A stretch of 64,000 bases of DNA, from NCBI GenBank assembly GCA_018004935.1, contig JAGNBF010000018.1, forward strand, positions 24,097-88,096, written 5' to 3'. Source of the DNA: Chloroflexota bacterium (GTDB taxonomy: Bacteria > Chloroflexota > Anaerolineae > Promineifilales > Promineifilaceae). The first letter of the stretch is position 1, and every line of letters starts with the position of its first letter. The translations under genes were made by a program, and so were the position numbers. The notes under the pieces were generated by a model, which was not told the origin of the DNA, did not search any database, and saw only the letters and a program-made list of their open reading frames with translations. Shown piece by piece: positions 16,800-24,964 of the stretch.

Positions 16800-17003
16800 T
16801 CCGTAAAGCTGTACTAGACACGTCCTCGAGGGATGAGCTTGTCGAAGGCGGAGATGGGCTTCGACAAGCTGAGGCAGAGTCGTACACCATCTGTATAGAT
16901 ACGGTCTGTAACTATACACGTCAGAAACCGTTTTTTTCTCTTGTAGGGCATGAGTGGGCATCAGCAAAAACCCGGTTTCTCCAGTGAGACTGTATAGTTA
17001 CCA
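16800..17003. repeat. GAGCTTGTCGAAGGC repeat and AAACCCGGTTTCTCC repeat
   Basis: 16824-16880: GGGATGAGCTTGTCGAAGGC with an inverted CTTCGACAAGCTGAGGC. 16919-17003: AGAAACCGTTTTTTTCTC, TTGTAGGGCATGAGTGGGC, then AAAACCCGGTTTCTCCAG and ACTGTATAGTTACC; ~85-bp copies are at 30182-30262 (inverted) and 53603-53687. Confidence 0.75.
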
Positions 17004-17008
17004 AGGTT

Positions 17009-18520
17009 TTATAACTGAGCTTGTAACTTAAGCCAGGCTTCGGTGTGGGGGGACTGGATGACGGGGCGACGCAATTCTGTTAAGACATCCTGTACATAGA
17101 GTGCACGGCGCATTCCCACCAGCACACTGGTAACACCCTGGGTACTCCGCAATACGCGAATGGCTAATTGGCTAAACGTCGCGGCCGCGGCCCAGTCTGG
17201 GCTGATAGCTTTCACTTTTGCCTGAAGTTGTCCCGCTTCGTCGAGTGCCTGTTCCTGATAATATGCAGTAATGGCCTCAAAGGTCATGTTGGCGGCCGTT
17301 ATATATTGTTCAATCCAATTGTCTAAGCCTTCGGGCTGTTTTTTCAGCATTTCCAGAAAACGCAGAGCGCTGTTTATGCGCGGAATCAGATACCCTGAAC
17401 GGGTTTCAAGCCACCGTTGATGATTGTTGATTCCTAACCAATAACCATCTAGTGCCTGCCCTGCCGAAAGCATCTGACCGAGCTGATCTTGTACATCGGC
17501 GGTTACATCCAGGACGGGCAGAATATCCCGATGGAGTGTGAGTTCCTGGGCGACCAGATTAGCAATACGGGCATCTACGGCCGCCGGGGAGACGTAATCG
17601 GGTTCGGGCAGATCGGCCAGGCGCGTCAGGTTGCTGTTTTGGTAAGCATTGAGAGGCCGATTGACGAGAACGGCGAGTTGATGTCCCTGGGCAAATTCCA
17701 ACACTGATTGCCCACTGGGCTGGTTAATTTGGGTGACAGCGCCGGTTTCGAGCAGGTTAAGGGGGAGTTGTATGACGCGGAAATGGTGGCGGGCACGGGT
17801 TTGCCGGGCTAATTCCCAGCAAGTGGCGAGGCTGGTAAATTCAGGGTGCGCGGCCGCGTAAGGGAAGCTATTAGAACTGATGCCATAATAACGGATGCGG
17901 CCGCGTTCTACCTCTTTTTCTAAATGAGCAAAGGCCAGCTTAAGGCGACGATAATACTCGGCGCGTGCTTCATCCAGTGGCATTGTCTGAGTTTTGGCCC
18001 AACTGAGGTAATACTCTGGGTTGTGGAGCAGGTATACATCAATGGTGTCCATATCTAACCGGCGTAAACTGCGGGTAATTTGGTCGGCGAGGAACTCGGG
18101 GTGGATACAATGCTCCAGGTCGCTCATGTATGGAACCAGGTCAGGGAAAGGTTGACCCAATTCGCGGCGACGCTGGCTCAATTGAAAATTACTTCCCTGC
18201 AAATAGCCCCCTTTGGTTACGATCACCAGTTGGTCTCGTTGGAGTTGCCCCTGGCGCACCAGGGCATTGATGGTTTGCCCGATAAGTTCTTCCGAACCAC
18301 CATCGGCATAGTTGGTACTGGTATCTATGAGGTTGATACCCTCGACCAGGGCCAGGTTTAAGGCCTCGTGATAGCCAGGTATGCCTGTATCCACCCGGTA
18401 GCCCCCAAAACCGACGGGGCTGACATGCAAACCCGTCTCGCTCAGGGAGTGAAACGTTAAGTCGGGATGCGCGGCCGCGTATCTTTGGGTTCCTTCAGGG
18501 GTGGCAAAGCCATTTAACAT
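17009..18520 (-). CDS. Aldo/keto reductase, extended (~503 aa)
   Basis: A TIM-barrel NADPH-dependent oxidoreductase. The start is ATG 18520, because GGAGGAGC precedes it; the longer open frame upstream is repeat sequence. Catalytic residues Asp66 and Tyr71 (LIDTSTNYADGG), Lys103 (VTKGGY) and His166 (VYLLHNPE) are present, and cofactor motifs GISS and LVGM follow. The protein is about 180 residues longer than usual; helical sequence between ~350 and 450 (LEMLKKQPEGLDNWI etc.) interrupts before the last barrel strand. Such long forms occur among galactose-dehydrogenase-like enzymes. Substrate unknown. Its ribosome-binding site derives from the repeat at 18537. Confidence 0.88.
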   Translation of the reverse strand: MLNGFATPEGTQRYAAAHPDLTFHSLSETGLHVSPVGFGGYRVDTGIPGYHEALNLALVEGINLIDTSTNYADGGSEELIGQTINALVRQGQLQRDQLVIVTKGGYLQGSNFQLSQRRRELGQPFPDLVPYMSDLEHCIHPEFLADQITRSLRRLDMDTIDVYLLHNPEYYLSWAKTQTMPLDEARAEYYRRLKLAFAHLEKEVERGRIRYYGISSNSFPYAAAHPEFTSLATCWELARQTRARHHFRVIQLPLNLLETGAVTQINQPSGQSVLEFAQGHQLAVLVNRPLNAYQNSNLTRLADLPEPDYVSPAAVDARIANLVAQELTLHRDILPVLDVTADVQDQLGQMLSAGQALDGYWLGINNHQRWLETRSGYLIPRINSALRFLEMLKKQPEGLDNWIEQYITAANMTFEAITAYYQEQALDEAGQLQAKVKAISPDWAAAATFSQLAIRVLRSTQGVTSVLVGMRRALYVQDVLTELRRPVIQSPHTEAWLKLQAQL

Positions 18521-18526
18521 ACAAAG

Positions 18527-18681
18527 CTCCTCCTGCGAAAATAGCCACTGATGGTGGAAACATGGATAGGAAAGAACACGGATGGGGATGAAAAATGGTG
18601 GCGTTATTTTCATCCCTCTTGGTGTGCGTTCCGTCCATGGGGAACTCCTACGAAAATGTAGGGCGATTTGGTAAATCGCCC
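18527..18681 (-). repeat. Cassette repeat with ribosome-binding site, plus AGGGCGATTTGG hairpin
   Basis: Minus-strand reading: a hairpin GGGCGATTTACC-AAATCGCCC (18661-18681), then CGTAGGAGTTCCCC-ATG at 18638, the cassette ACACCAAGAGGGATGAAAAT, CACGGATAGG-like text and CAGTGGCTATTTTCGCAGGAGG just before the reductase start. Same arrangement near 35.5, 45.3, 52.9 and 58.5 kb. The remainder to 18816 has GGTGAATT(G) short tandem units only. Confidence 0.75.
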
Positions 18682-18816
18682 GGTAAGAGGAAGAAAATAA
18701 TTAATCGGTGAATTGGTGAATTGGTGAATGATTAACGAGAGGAACGTCTACCGCTTCATTAACAGTTCAACAATTAATTATTCAACTCATTTGAAACACA
18801 CCCTTTACTAAATTGT

Positions 18817-19710
18817 TCAATGTAACCCTTTTTTCTTCCAATAACGCATAATGCCATCTACTGACATATATAAAGGGTTGGCGGCTACGTATCGGGTAAA
18901 GTCGGATTCAGAAATGCCGACTGCGGCCGCACGTTCCCAGTTCCATTGTTCATACAATGAAACCAGATTATCCCGGTCTACCCCATGGAGCATTTGATCG
19001 TGCACAAAGAGCGCGGCCGCGTCCAGCAACTCACGAAACTCATCCAAATGGGTATGGACATCATCTACTGGCCCAGCATGGGTAGGATAAAGCCGTTGAA
19101 AATTGGCCCCCTTTAACCGGGCAAGCGTCTCCTGCCATACTTCCCAGTTAAATTCTGGGGGTGGGGCGGGCAAATCTCTCAAGGGACTCCCAGGCAGACA
19201 AATCCCTGCCGCATCACCGGTAAAAGCGACATCCTCTAGCTGATAGGTGTGATGATGATTCGCATGACCGGGAGTATCGAGGGCCGTAAAGGTCAAACCC
19301 GCCGCCTGAATTTTGTCTCCATCGTAGAGAGCGGTAACTTGTGTCGCGGGTGAGGCTAAAAAAGCACCCCATAATTCATCCATGCGGTCGCCATAAATGC
19401 GGGTGGCGCTGGCCAGCAATTTGGAAGGATCAATCAGATGGGGTGCGCCCAGGTGATGCACATAGATTTGTGTTCCTTGTTGGGCCCACCAGCCTGCGGC
19501 TCCGGCATGGTCCAGGTGTATGTGGGTTACAAGCAAATGTTTGATATCTTGCGGAACATAGCCAAACTCGGCTAACCGTGCGTGTAATGTTTTGAGCGTC
19601 GAGCCGGGACCTGTTTCAACCAGTACTGGCCCGCCTGGCCCCACCACCAGATAGGCCACGGTGACATTGGGTTTGCCTTGATAATGTAAGTCTAGGGCAT
19701 GAATCTGCAT
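18817..19710 (-). CDS. MBL-fold metallo-hydrolase
   Basis: A 297-residue metallo-beta-lactamase-fold hydrolase; ATG 19710 follows GAGG, while the in-frame TTG further upstream is less likely. The dinuclear metal site is complete: THIHLDHAG gives His63, His65, Asp67, His68, with His149 in DTPGHANHH, Asp166 in FTGDAAG and His211 in PTHAGP. The C-terminal ~80 residues form a helical region typical of glyoxalase-II-like and SoxH-like members. It probably hydrolyses a thioester or ester; the substrate cannot be given from sequence. Confidence 0.9.
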   Translation of the reverse strand: MQIHALDLHYQGKPNVTVAYLVVGPGGPVLVETGPGSTLKTLHARLAEFGYVPQDIKHLLVTHIHLDHAGAAGWWAQQGTQIYVHHLGAPHLIDPSKLLASATRIYGDRMDELWGAFLASPATQVTALYDGDKIQAAGLTFTALDTPGHANHHHTYQLEDVAFTGDAAGICLPGSPLRDLPAPPPEFNWEVWQETLARLKGANFQRLYPTHAGPVDDVHTHLDEFRELLDAAALFVHDQMLHGVDRDNLVSLYEQWNWERAAAVGISESDFTRYVAANPLYMSVDGIMRYWKKKGLH

Positions 19711-19834
19711 AACAACCTCATTGGAGGGTAGCACAAGAGCCAAAACATTAAATAGTTACCCGGTCTCTGGCGCTACGTCTATCGTTGCTAAAAAGTATCC
19801 CTGAAAATGGGTCAAACTTTCCTCCGCTAAGCCT

Positions 19835-19895
19835 GTTGTCTGAGCTTATCGAAGCCCCTGTTGCCTTCGACAAGCTCGACCCTCGAGAGGCTTAG
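19835..19895. repeat. CTTCGACAAGC dispersed repeat
   Basis: TAAGCCTGTTGTCTGAGCTT on the left and GCCTTCGACAAGCTCGACCC then GAGAGGCTTAG on the right form an inverted repeat; related copies near 28062 and 24795. Confidence 0.7.
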
Positions 19896-19928
19896 TAGTT
19901 ACGGTATATTAGTGTATTCGTTTATTCT

Positions 19929-21119
19929 TCACCAGTCGGACTTACTGAGTAAATACCAAATCTGACCTTGCCCCCTTTTACCGCGGCCGCGCCAATACAC
20001 CTCTTCCCCTTTTTGTTTTGTCACAGCTTCGGCCCCCTGAGCAAAAAAACGTTTATGGCGTGGGCCGTTCCCCGCTGTCCCTTGTTGCCGCAGGTCTGCC
20101 AGCCGCCGATTAAGTCGTTTTTGGTGCCGTTTGGGTTGGGGCTGATGAGGCCCTGTGTAATCATTGGGAAGTTGCCAGGCCAGATAGGTCGTGTGGGCCT
20201 GCCCTTGCTCTCCATTGTAATCAGTAAAGGTGAACATACCCGACCCCCGTTGCCACGCGCACTCTTCTTGTGTTTCTGGGGTAGCGATTTCCCCCAGGGC
20301 GAAGTTAGTCTGCGGCCGCACACCGACCCGTTTTTCATAACTCCGTTGGGTTTGGTGGCTTACCCCTGAGAGGTGGCTCAGAGTCGCACGGGCAATAGGC
20401 TGATGGGGATGGTTGCGGCCGCTGTGAAAGCTGGCATAAAAATGGGCCTTCACTTCTCCAATGGGCCGGGTGAGTGTCAGCAGGGGTAAAATGATGGGGT
20501 AGCCGGAGAGGTGTGTAAGACCAAGCGCGGCCGCGACCTTCACCACCGAGCGGAGCCATAGCCGGTCTCCTTGCTTTTGCCAAAATAGCCCTTCTCCCTG
20601 GCCTAACAAAATCCGTAATTGCCGCCAGCCACAAAGCCGCCATACCGAAGTCGCATCGCATAGAGATCGCCGTACCTGCGCCATCTCTAGCCAGCCACGG
20701 CCCGCTTCATCCAAATGTCGTAATAAAAACCAGATGCGGCTTTCGGCCACACGATTGTGGTTAAGAAGAGCCAATGCCAGATCTGGGGAGAGGGTGAGTG
20801 TTGCGGGAGGGGTAGAGGCAGGGGGAAACTCTGCGGCCGCGGTCCCCATAAAAAAGGCATTCTCAACAAACACCGGTTTGCCCGCCTGCGGCTGTTGCCC
20901 CAATCGGGAAAGAGACTCACTGTGCCAACCCAGATGCGTTGGCCAGATCGTCATGGGTGGGCTTGTTTTTCCCAATTGATCCTTTATCGGCGACTCAACT
21001 GGTTCACGGTAAATGTGTACTTGTTGCCGTAACGCCAACAACTTCTCTTGAGCCGCCAATAACGCCTGCGATGGCTGTGTATCCACCTTGCACCACACCC
21101 GGCAAACACCATAACCCAT
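19929..21119 (-). CDS. Predicted DNA-binding protein with two HTH regions
   Basis: About 396 residues, start uncertain (ATG 21119, TTG 21149 or an internal GTG). No known family is certain. Residues ~120-210 look like a winged helix (SRIWFLLRHLDEAGRGW, then WRLCGWRQLRILLGQGEGLF). Residues ~245-285 look like a second HTH: PIARATLSHLSGVSHQTQR followed by SYEKRVGV. The last ~90 residues are very basic (KRHQKRLNRRLADLRQQG). It is divergent from an ExeA-like ATPase gene across a DnaA-box cluster, so a role in replication or maintenance of an element is a reasonable guess only. Five GCGGCCGC copies show long residence in this genome. Confidence 0.55.
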   Translation of the reverse strand: MGYGVCRVWCKVDTQPSQALLAAQEKLLALRQQVHIYREPVESPIKDQLGKTSPPMTIWPTHLGWHSESLSRLGQQPQAGKPVFVENAFFMGTAAAEFPPASTPPATLTLSPDLALALLNHNRVAESRIWFLLRHLDEAGRGWLEMAQVRRSLCDATSVWRLCGWRQLRILLGQGEGLFWQKQGDRLWLRSVVKVAAALGLTHLSGYPIILPLLTLTRPIGEVKAHFYASFHSGRNHPHQPIARATLSHLSGVSHQTQRSYEKRVGVRPQTNFALGEIATPETQEECAWQRGSGMFTFTDYNGEQGQAHTTYLAWQLPNDYTGPHQPQPKRHQKRLNRRLADLRQQGTAGNGPRHKRFFAQGAEAVTKQKGEEVYWRGRGKRGQGQIWYLLSKSDW

Positions 21120-21394
21120 AAGCCAAAGGAGTGAGGCAACATAAAACAAGCGTTACGCTGAGAACAGCCTACGCTTGCATTGACACCGATCTGGCCGTGT
21201 GTTATGCTTTTTGCAACTGTGAGGCTTCCGGGAGGAATGCAAAAATCCCCCTCCCCAAAGAAAGGGGCATACACTTTACCTTATTTGCAGACCGGTAGTG
21301 TGATGGGAAGCTTTGTTTATACAAAGGCCGGGCGCGCGTACGCCTGGCCTTTTCGTTTCTTGGGCATGGTTCAGTTCAGCTTTATAAGCGGTTA

Positions 21395-21477
21395 AGTAAT
21401 CGTCCCAAAATAGCCTGGGTGGCGCGGTCAAGAAACCGGCTACAACCAATCACTAAATTATTTGCGCACGATTACAA
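21395..21477. repeat. GGTGGCGCGGTCA repeat
   Basis: AAGTAATCGTCCCAAAATAG, GGTGGCGCGGTCAAGAAACC and ATTTGCGCACGATTAC follow the same order as at 15353. It lies in the divergent gap next to the DnaA-box region. The stretch 21150-21394 shows nothing else clear. Confidence 0.65.
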
Positions 21478-21535
21478 AGTACTGTTTGCCGACGTTTGCA
21501 CCACGCCGTTTCTTGGGTATTCCCCGCTGAGGTAC

Positions 21536-21565
21536 ACAGTAAAAAGAAGAACTTCTTTTTACTGT
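21536..21565. promoter_or_regulatory. Perfect 14-bp inverted repeat ACAGTAAAAAGAAG
   Basis: ACAGTAAAAAGAAG and its exact reverse complement CTTCTTTTTACTGT are separated by AA. There is no long T-run afterwards, so it may be an operator or structural site of the origin-like region rather than a terminator. Confidence 0.65.
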
Positions 21566-21717
21566 CCGTTTATCTCATGGTGATGATATACCAGAAACCT
21601 GAACCGTATTAACAGACATTTGTTGCTATCTATCCCCTAAACCTGACTGATAACAAGAACAAATGTATTAAAAACGCAATCAAGGCGATCCTAACATAAT
21701 TGATTGCCCTTGTCAAT

Positions 21718-21738
21718 CAATCTATAGGCTATAGATTG
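21718..21738. promoter_or_regulatory. Perfect 10-bp palindrome CAATCTATAG-G-CTATAGATTG
   Basis: An operator-like dyad 26 bp before the first DnaA-box-like site. The flanking sequence ATTGATTGCCCTTGTCAATC adds another partial dyad with the same TGATTG/CAATCA motif. Confidence 0.65.
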
Positions 21739-21763
21739 GCGAAAACATAAGAGTTTATGCCAA

Positions 21764-21857
21764 ATATCCACAAGCTATCCACAGGTAGTGGGTATTTGTC
21801 CACAGCCAGGGCAGGAGAAACAATATAGTTATCCCCAATACTGGACAGTTATCCCTG
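21764..21857 (+). promoter_or_regulatory. Cluster of DnaA-box-like sites, candidate origin
   Basis: Five sites resemble the DnaA box TTATCCACA in one orientation: ATATCCACA (21764), CTATCCACA (21775), TTGTCCACA (21796), TTATCCCCA (21829) and TTATCCCTG (21849). The first four match 8 of 9. An AT-rich stretch (21600-21720) and perfect palindromes lie upstream. No dnaA, dnaN, gyrB or rpmH gene is nearby, so a plasmid- or element-type origin is more likely than chromosomal oriC, or a DnaA-controlled promoter for the downstream ATPase gene. Confidence 0.55.
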
Positions 21858-21986
21858 AATTTGTGAAAATGGGGGAAATTAGTTGCTCTTTCTCCTCTGG
21901 TTTGGTTATATCCAATAGTCGTTTACGCATAAGACCCTGGCTTTTACTGACAACCGGGTGGGAGAAATCACTTCAGGACACAGACA

Positions 21987-22865
21987 ATGATGGAAAATAT
22001 AAAACTCGAATTTTTTAGCAAAGCTGATTGGAGCCGTCTGGGGCTGGTTGTCCCCCCTTTTAGTATCGAAGCTGATCCTCGCTTCATGTACATTTCGGTA
22101 GATACACGACGTGCCCTGTCAAAGGTGAGTTTCATGGTGGAGTCAGGGCAGGGGGCATCTATCATTGTCGGTGAAGTGGGCACAGGTAAAACAACGTTGG
22201 CCACCTGGTTTCATAGCCGTTACCAACGTCGCCCGGACTTTGTGGCTGCCCGTGTGGATGAACCGCCTAAACGAAGTGGTTTGCTTCTGCTCCGCCGTAT
22301 CGCCGCCGAATTGGGCATCCGCACCCGTCGGGCTACGGAAGATCAGTTGAATGAGTTTCGTGCCTTCCTCATCAAACAAAGTGAAAAGGGTATCATTCCC
22401 CTCATTATTATTGACGAAGCCCATGAATTAAGTGCGGAGCAATTTGTGGAATTACGGCGTCTTTTGAACTTTCGGGATCCCGGCGGCCGCAAAGCTTATC
22501 AGCTTGTGCTCCTGGGTCGCCCAGAGCTGGATATTAACCTGCGTGAAGTCCCCGATTTTAATGACCGGGTAGCAACGCGTTCCTCTCTGGACCCACTTAC
22601 CCCGGAAGATACCAAATCTTTAATTGAGTACCGCCTTTTGGCCGCGGGGCGAGATGTCAAACAACCACAACTATTCAATGATGATGCAGTACTCCCTATT
22701 TGGCGGGAAACGCGCGGTTATCCCCGGAGTATTTGCCTGTTGTGTCTGCATCTGTGCTTGCATTTGTTAGATCAGAATGCTCCCCAGGTAGATGAAGCGT
22801 TTGTGGCCTGGTTTCTGGAGAAAGAACATAGCTACCGGCAACTTTTGGGTGATAAGCGAGCTTAG
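21987..22865 (+). CDS. ExeA-like AAA (AAA_22) ATPase
   Basis: A 292-residue P-loop ATPase. Walker A is GEVGTGKTT (62-70), Walker B LIIIDEAHEL (139-148), and the following LRRLLNFRDPGG, QLVLLGRPEL, FNDRVATRSSLDPL and LIEYRLLAAGR are characteristic of the ExeA/TnsC/TniB-like AAA_22 family. Members help load secretion, transposition or partition machineries. No transposase or secretion gene lies near. It follows the DnaA-box cluster directly and is followed 51 bp later by a small basic protein gene, so the two may be one unit with the divergent HTH gene. Confidence 0.85.
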   Translation: MMENIKLEFFSKADWSRLGLVVPPFSIEADPRFMYISVDTRRALSKVSFMVESGQGASIIVGEVGTGKTTLATWFHSRYQRRPDFVAARVDEPPKRSGLLLLRRIAAELGIRTRRATEDQLNEFRAFLIKQSEKGIIPLIIIDEAHELSAEQFVELRRLLNFRDPGGRKAYQLVLLGRPELDINLREVPDFNDRVATRSSLDPLTPEDTKSLIEYRLLAAGRDVKQPQLFNDDAVLPIWRETRGYPRSICLLCLHLCLHLLDQNAPQVDEAFVAWFLEKEHSYRQLLGDKRA

Positions 22866-22916
22866 GGACGCTTTCACCGATAGAACTGGGTTTTCCGGTT
22901 TCAGCGGGTTGACACT

Positions 22917-23465
22917 ATGAGTAAACAACCGCAACGAGAAGAAAGCACCCTAACGGCGTTGTTGCGTGAAAAACCCAAACGCGGCCGCCCCCGTCATGCT
23001 GTCAGTCGCCAGAGTGTGTATGTGGCGCTGACGGTAGAGCAAAAAGAACTGGTTAAACAATTAGCGGAAACTCTGAATGAGGGGTTAGACCGGTCTGATA
23101 TACCGGATATGGCGGTGATGCTTTTGGCGGTGCGTTTAGAAGCCTTGCGCCGGGCAGTGTCTGATCGGGATCGAGAGATGCCGGAGGGGATTACGGTTCT
23201 AGATTCTCTTTATTTGTTATGGGATGTGCCGTTGCCGTTGCCTTCTGAAGCGTCCTGGACATCTATTCGTCTTTCGCCACAACAGATTATTCAGTTGGGG
23301 CGATCCCAGGGTTTGCTCCATGCTTTATTTAATGCGAATCGGAGTGAAGTGTTTAGTTTGGGGCTTGGTTTATTGAAGCTTTTGCTGGAGAGCGAAGCCT
23401 TGCCCTTGGCGGATGTTCACACCCTGAATGACTTTGAAACCAAAATGACGATGATTTATTTGTGA
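22917..23465 (+). CDS. Small protein with AT-hook-like N-terminus, function unknown
   Basis: A 182-residue protein. Residues ~18-30 (KPKRGRPRHAVSR) resemble an AT-hook DNA-binding motif. Residues ~30-80 (VYVALTVEQKELVKQLAETL and onward) are helical. The C-terminal part is Leu-rich and helical. It sits 51 bp after the ExeA-like ATPase gene and is probably co-transcribed. A GCGGCCGC copy encodes the RGRPRH segment, so the hook-like sequence may partly reflect that octamer. No family recognised. Confidence 0.6.
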   Translation: MSKQPQREESTLTALLREKPKRGRPRHAVSRQSVYVALTVEQKELVKQLAETLNEGLDRSDIPDMAVMLLAVRLEALRRAVSDRDREMPEGITVLDSLYLLWDVPLPLPSEASWTSIRLSPQQIIQLGRSQGLLHALFNANRSEVFSLGLGLLKLLLESEALPLADVHTLNDFETKMTMIYL

Positions 23466-23539
23466 GCTACTCACTAATAAATATAACCACTTAGAAGCAT
23501 ATTTTTTTCGTATAAACACCACTTGATTATTGGTTTTTC

Positions 23540-24000
23540 TGAGAAAAACCTTCCCCATTTTAATGCCCATAATGGGCTTATACACTCCGAACCTGGAGGG
23601 ATTTCTACGGTGACAGGTTGACCCTGTTCGCCGAAATAGATCCGCCGTACCCCTAGTGGCAAACAACCTGTTTCCACACCAACGATGCACATGATCTGTT
23701 TCACCAGATCGCGTAAATGTTGGAACGCACGGTCGGTGAGGGTTTGTGCTGGGGCGAGGGTAATGCTATCACCGGTATGGACACCCATCGGGTATACGTT
23801 CTCGATGGTGTAGATTACCACAAAATTGTCGGCGCGGTCGCGCATGACCTCTAGCTCGTACTCTTTCCAGTCAAGGAGTAATTTTTTGATGAAGATTTCG
23901 CCCACCGGGCCAGAGCGAAGCCCATGGGCGGATTATGCGCTCAACTTCGTCGGCATGATAGATGATACCGCCTCTGGCGCCCCCGAGGTAAAGGAGGGGA
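23540..24000 (-). pseudogene. carB: carB fragment (carbamoyl-phosphate synthase large chain), decayed
   Basis: On the minus strand, YLGGARGGIIYHADEVERII (about 24000 to 23920) corresponds to the TLGGTGGGIAYN segment of CarB. A frame change near 23890 leads into DWKEYELEVMRD, then FVVIYTIENVYPMGVHTGD, SITLAPAQTLTD and VGVETG, all highly characteristic of the first ATP-grasp half of CarB. After that the expected [20 protein letters not shown] is degraded to VEIPPGSECISPLWALKWG. Intact CarB is ~1070 residues; here only ~150 remain, without start and with shifted frames. The upstream side ends at a C-rich palindromic element, which may have taken part in the break. Confidence 0.85.
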
Positions 24001-24007
24001 AACCAAT

Positions 24008-24087
24008 GGTGCGGTTTGGCGGGCGTCCGCCCGCCAAACCGCACCAGAAATAGTTCCCCGCCCCTGGGGGCGGGGTTAGGGGTGGGG
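24008..24087 (-). mobile_element. C-rich composite palindromic element, copy 6
   Basis: Perfect palindrome at 24008-24045: arms GGTGCGGTTTGGCGGGCG and CGCCCGCCAAACCGCACC with loop TC, then the inverted C-rich head up to 24087. It adjoins the carB relic. Further on, at 24200-24232, is a sequence (AATGTCAGATTGTGCCC...) shared with 62402-62434. No gene is seen in 24088-24292. Confidence 0.8.
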
Positions 24088-24292
24088 CCGCCTCGGGCAA
24101 ACCGATCATGAGACCAGGCACAAAAACATGGCCCCATTCCCGCCATGATGATCAGGCGTGTGGCGATTATTAAATGACCTGAACCGCCACTCTCTGGGAA
24201 AATGTCAGATTGTGCCCTTTGACAGTATAGAGACAGAAAGCTCAGGGTTTTTAGGGTAGTTTTAGCTTTTGGTAATGAGTAGATGTCCAACC

Positions 24293-24742
24293 TTATTTCT
24301 CATAAGATGAACGAGGGCGATCCAGAGATTTGGCGGCCAGAGCTGGGCCAACGATCATTACCAGGGCGGCGATGGCTTTACCCGTTTGGGTGATGGCAAA
24401 GATGTCGGCATAACCAACCGAGGCACAGGTGGAGATGTAATAAAAAGCGTCGGTATAGGTGTTTACACGTGGATTGATCCCTTTTTCAGCCCGGTAAAAG
24501 GCGGCTGAAGCCATGCCCAAAAAAATGAAGGCCGCATCGAGTGGGTTGCCTTCGACCCACTCCAAAAATAATGTTTCTGCCTTATCTTTCTGTTGCATCA
24601 GGGATAGGAGCTGATTTTGGATTTCCTGCTCGGAAAGGCCCAGCCAGGTTTGCAGAAAGCCTGCATCCTGGGGTGGGGGAGTGGTCGGAGCAGGGATATG
24701 CCGCAAAAGTTCTTCGAGGGCTTTTTCTTGTTCAGGTGTCAT
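24293..24742 (-). CDS. Two-helix potassium channel with variant selectivity filter
   Basis: A ~149-residue protein (ATG 24742; an upstream TTG adds four residues). Residues ~1-60 are a soluble helical domain. A first membrane helix (~68-82), a pore helix TDAFYYISTCA, a filter SVGYAD and a second helix (~120-142) match the Ion_trans_2/KcsA-like pore. The filter reads S-V-G-Y-A-D instead of the usual T-V-G-Y-G-D, so selectivity may differ. It lies downstream of the pspA-like gene on the same strand, fitting a membrane-stress cluster. Confidence 0.8.
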   Translation of the reverse strand: MTPEQEKALEELLRHIPAPTTPPPQDAGFLQTWLGLSEQEIQNQLLSLMQQKDKAETLFLEWVEGNPLDAAFIFLGMASAAFYRAEKGINPRVNTYTDAFYYISTCASVGYADIFAITQTGKAIAALVMIVGPALAAKSLDRPRSSYEK

Positions 24743-24794
24743 ACGTATTATCAATTGATTAGGGGTTGTGTTTTCTCAATAAAGCAGGGTGACG

Positions 24795-24842
24795 TTGGTT
24801 GAGCCTGTCGAAACCTATGGCCTGCGACAAGCTCAGGCCACG
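24795..24842. repeat. GTTGAGCCTGTCGAAACC repeat
   Basis: GTTGGTTGAGCCTGTCGAAA and the inverse TGCGACAAGCTCAGGCCAC; a close relative is at 52707-52765. Nothing else is seen between 24743 and 24964. Confidence 0.7.
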
Positions 24843-24964
24843 TTTTCCCCCAAATATTGAGAAGATGCAAGCCGTTGAACCTTTCTCTGGTAATGCGTCG
24901 TTCGGCAGGGCTAAAAGTTCAACGTCTCCAGAAGGACTGAATGTTTACATGAAGAATTGTTAAA

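Noticed and set aside
18521..18613. Longer N-terminus for the aldo/keto reductase
   Set aside because: The extra 31 codons are the cassette repeat (same peptide as near 58.5 kb), and GGAGGAGC marks ATG 18520.
21764..21857. Chromosomal oriC
   Set aside because: DnaA-box-like sites are present, but dnaA, dnaN, gyrB, rpmH and other usual neighbours are missing and gene strands show no switch; kept only as an origin-like region.
21987..23465. Tn7-like or TniB transposition module
   Set aside because: The ATPase belongs to the same broad family, but there is no DDE transposase, TniQ or end sequences nearby.
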